A stretch of 64,000 nt of DNA from Microbacteriaceae bacterium PS02068 (GTDB lineage Bacteria; Actinomycetota; Actinomycetes; Actinomycetales; Microbacteriaceae): positions 1 to 64,000 of the forward strand of contig JASCPF010000010.1 of NCBI GenBank assembly GCA_029959325.1, written 5' to 3'. Made by a program: the position numbers and the translations under genes. The notes under the pieces were generated by a model. It did no database searches and was not told where the DNA came from. It saw only the letters and a program-made list of their open reading frames with translations. Below are positions 63,101-64,000 of this stretch, in pieces (position 1 is the stretch's first letter; each line of letters opens with the position of its first letter).

Positions 63101-64000
63101 GTGTCATCGGCGCCGTCACCGAAGAGACCCCGACGCTCGTCTCGCCCGCCGGCATCACCGAGCTCGACTTCGGCGACCCGGTGGCGGCAGTGAACCGCGT
63201 CGCGGGGCAGCTGACCGACGGTGACCCGAGCAACGGCGAAGCCGACGTGCTGGTGGCGCTGTACCACGAGGGCGCGGGCGCGGGAACGCCCGACGGCGCG
63301 ACCCTCGAGCAGGAGCTCGCCGCGGGTGGCCCGTTCGCGGCCCTCGTGAACGACACCACTCCGAGGGTCGCCGCGATCTTCACCGGTCACACGCACAAGG
63401 AGTACGCATGGTCGGCGCCCATCCCGGGCACCGACCGTACCCGCCCGGTCGTGCAGACCGGATCGTACGGTGCGAACCTCGGTAAGATCACGCTGACGCT
63501 CGACGGCTCTGACGGCACCGTCACGGCCCACGCCGAGACGATCGTGAAGCGCACGACCACCCCGGCCGCCGAGCTCATCGCGACCTACCCCAAGGTCGCC
63601 GCGGTGGATGCCATCGTCAAGAAGGCTCTCGCCGCTGCGGCCGAGGTCGGCAACACCGCCGTCGGCGAGGTATCGGGCGACATCACCACCGCGTACTCGG
63701 GCGGCTCGTTCGTGAACGGCGTCTGGACGGGCGGCACGCGCGACAACCGCGCGGCGGAGTCGGCGCTCGGAAACACCGTCGGCAACATGCTGCGCGACAG
63801 CCTGTCGTCGCTGCCGAACGGCGCCGTCATCGGTGTGACGAACCCCGGCGGGCTTCGCGCCGAGCTGTGGGACACACAGGCCGAGTTCGGGGCGACGGCC
63901 GTGCCGGGGCTTGCCGACGGGACGATCTCGTTCTCGCAGGCGAACGCCGTGCTGCCGTTCAACAACACGCTGGCGCTCGTGTCGCTCACCGGCGCGCAGT
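60133..64000 (+). CDS. Secreted ExeM/NucH-like nuclease fused to 5'-nucleotidase, 3' truncated by window edge
   Basis: A frame open from GTG 60133 (GGAGAG 7 nt upstream) to the window end; at least 1289 residues. Order: signal peptide (about 1-47, RRRSRRALAVATVV to AQAA), lamin-tail domain (about 52-170; VVISEVYGGGGN), a Pro-Thr-Asp repeat linker (about 228-254), an OB-fold-like region (about 255-510), an endonuclease/exonuclease/phosphatase domain (about 523-853; RLASFNVLNYF, GLMEIEN, VVNHFKSKG, AGDFNS, DHILL, SSDHDPV), then a metallophosphatase 5'-nucleotidase domain (about 860-1140; GINDFHGR, SAGDNIG, VGNHEFDRG, TGHTHKEY) and the start of its C-terminal domain. It probably degrades extracellular DNA to nucleosides plus phosphate. 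No stop is visible. Confidence 0.94.
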   Translation, partial: MTDAPPVSTALPLTLERRRSRRALAVATVVATAAASVILAPSVAQAAVAPTAPVVISEVYGGGGNTGGAYARDFIELANVSNAPVDLSGYSVQYASATGTSWQVTALTGITVPAGGQVLVGEASGADTTLPGFTPDVEGAIALSGSQGKVALVSNQTALSGATGLVTLDQVVDFVGWGGATHFAGTAAAPATTNGTSVARSATFANTADNKADFIAGAPTPTGLAAAPTDPTDPTDPPVDPTDPPVDPTDPPAPTITAIAAVQGTGAASPLVGQTVTTEGVVTASYPTGGLDGYVIQTAGTGGAIDLAAHAASDALFVYARTATGEVAVGDTVRVTGVVSEFNGLTELTVAAGGAVKIAAQTAPTPATVAWPADAAKRESLESMLVAPQGAFTVSNTYSTNQYGEVGLAAGTTPLRQPTDVAPAGTPEAAAVAADNAARAVTLDDGTSINYLSAANSALTPAYVSLTEPIVVGASVTFSAPVIVDYRNNTWKLNPTAPLAGDGTGTDGVVFSDPRTTAPDAVGGDVRLASFNVLNYFTTLGTDNASCVAYTDRLGDGVTVRDGCPQRGAWDAADLKRQQDKIVAAINALGADVVGLMEIENSAALGETPDEATSTLVAALNAAAGAGTWSFVPSSSDLPPASEQDVITNAIIYRTASVDRVGASRALGDQSDSGEAFQNAREPIAQVFAPAAGGDPFLFVVNHFKSKGSAGPWPGDVDAGDGQGASNESRVRQATALRDWVGQIQGDVDTVALAGDFNSYTHEAPLKVLYDAGYVDAAQAFTVGTSSYSFSGLSGSLDHILLSGAAKSRATGADIWNINSGESVALEYSRFRSHGTEFYAPDAYRSSDHDPVLVGLSAKAAPVELTLLGINDFHGRIDGNTVAFAGTIEQQRAAASGPTLFLSAGDNIGASLFASSVAKDQPTIDVLNTLGLQASAVGNHEFDRGFADLAGRVTDASKYPQLGANVYLKGTTTPALPEYQLLDAGGLTVGVIGAVTEETPTLVSPAGITELDFGDPVAAVNRVAGQLTDGDPSNGEADVLVALYHEGAGAGTPDGATLEQELAAGGPFAALVNDTTPRVAAIFTGHTHKEYAWSAPIPGTDRTRPVVQTGSYGANLGKITLTLDGSDGTVTAHAETIVKRTTTPAAELIATYPKVAAVDAIVKKALAAAAEVGNTAVGEVSGDITTAYSGGSFVNGVWTGGTRDNRAAESALGNTVGNMLRDSLSSLPNGAVIGVTNPGGLRAELWDTQAEFGATAVPGLADGTISFSQANAVLPFNNTLALVSLTGAQ

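Noticed and set aside
60418-63531. A 1037-codon minus-strand open frame opposite the secreted nuclease gene
   Set aside because: It is the antisense shadow of a GC-rich gene: extremely Arg/Val/Glu-rich, no domain, no ribosome site, and the plus strand has unmistakable EEP and 5'-nucleotidase motifs.

Overview
The window is chromosomal DNA from a high-GC actinobacterium. A Microbacterium-like member of the Microbacteriaceae is the most likely source. Evidence for this is the very high GC, the gene order sucB / DUF4191 / RDD / glnA / glnE / glnA2, the fasR-fabD-fabH-acpP-fabF-DUF3145 cluster, the lepA-hemW-hrcA-dnaJ-rsmE-HIT-phoH-ybeY-CNNM-era block followed by leuA, recO and uppS, and many TANNNT promoters that run directly into start codons. 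I see no prophage, insertion sequence, CRISPR array, antibiotic cluster or plasmid gene. This is core chromosome with a few accessory genes.

Region 1 (1-12494) is central carbon and nitrogen metabolism. It opens inside an E2 dihydrolipoamide acyltransferase gene, followed by a membrane protein of unknown function, DUF4191, a methyltransferase and an RDD protein. The nitrogen block follows: glnA (adenylylatable GS-I) preceded by a four-half-site GlnR-like box, a small membrane protein, glnE (adenylyltransferase for GlnA), glnA2 (lacks the target Tyr), a SPOR-like small protein and polyphosphate glucokinase. Region 2 (12515-21579) holds the RNase P RNA, a predicted sortase (LAATG) surface protein with a DUF4012 membrane protein, a family A polymerase-like protein, a zinc-ribbon coiled-coil protein, an APC permease, a divergent lysR/eamA pair and tRNA-Val.

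Region 3 (21649-30236) is pyruvate dehydrogenase E1 and the type II fatty-acid synthesis operon with its regulator, so acetyl-CoA supply and use lie side by side. It ends with DUF3145 and tRNA-Met. Region 4 (30283-41492) contains a DMT transporter, peptide deformylase, tRNA-Asn, a lone ABC ATPase with altered catalytic residues, dnaG-dgt-dusB, glutathione peroxidase, a membrane protein, a DsbA-type protein, uppS and recO.

Region 5 (41570-64000) has a TRIC channel, an AbiEi/DUF559-like gene bracketed by two copies of a long palindromic element, leuA with a leucine-rich leader peptide, an oxidoreductase, the era-to-hrcA operon (CIRCE upstream), an esterase, hemW-DUF1990, an AAA ATPase, lepA, and the 5' 3.9 kb of a giant secreted nuclease/5'-nucleotidase gene cut by the window end.

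The most notable non-coding signals are: a roughly 75-bp palindromic element in three copies; three families of dispersed repeats that supply the stop codons of neighbouring genes; a leaderless leuA leader peptide; the GlnR-like box upstream of glnA; a perfect 12-bp inverted repeat joining the recO and TRIC start sites; and widespread leaderless promoters.
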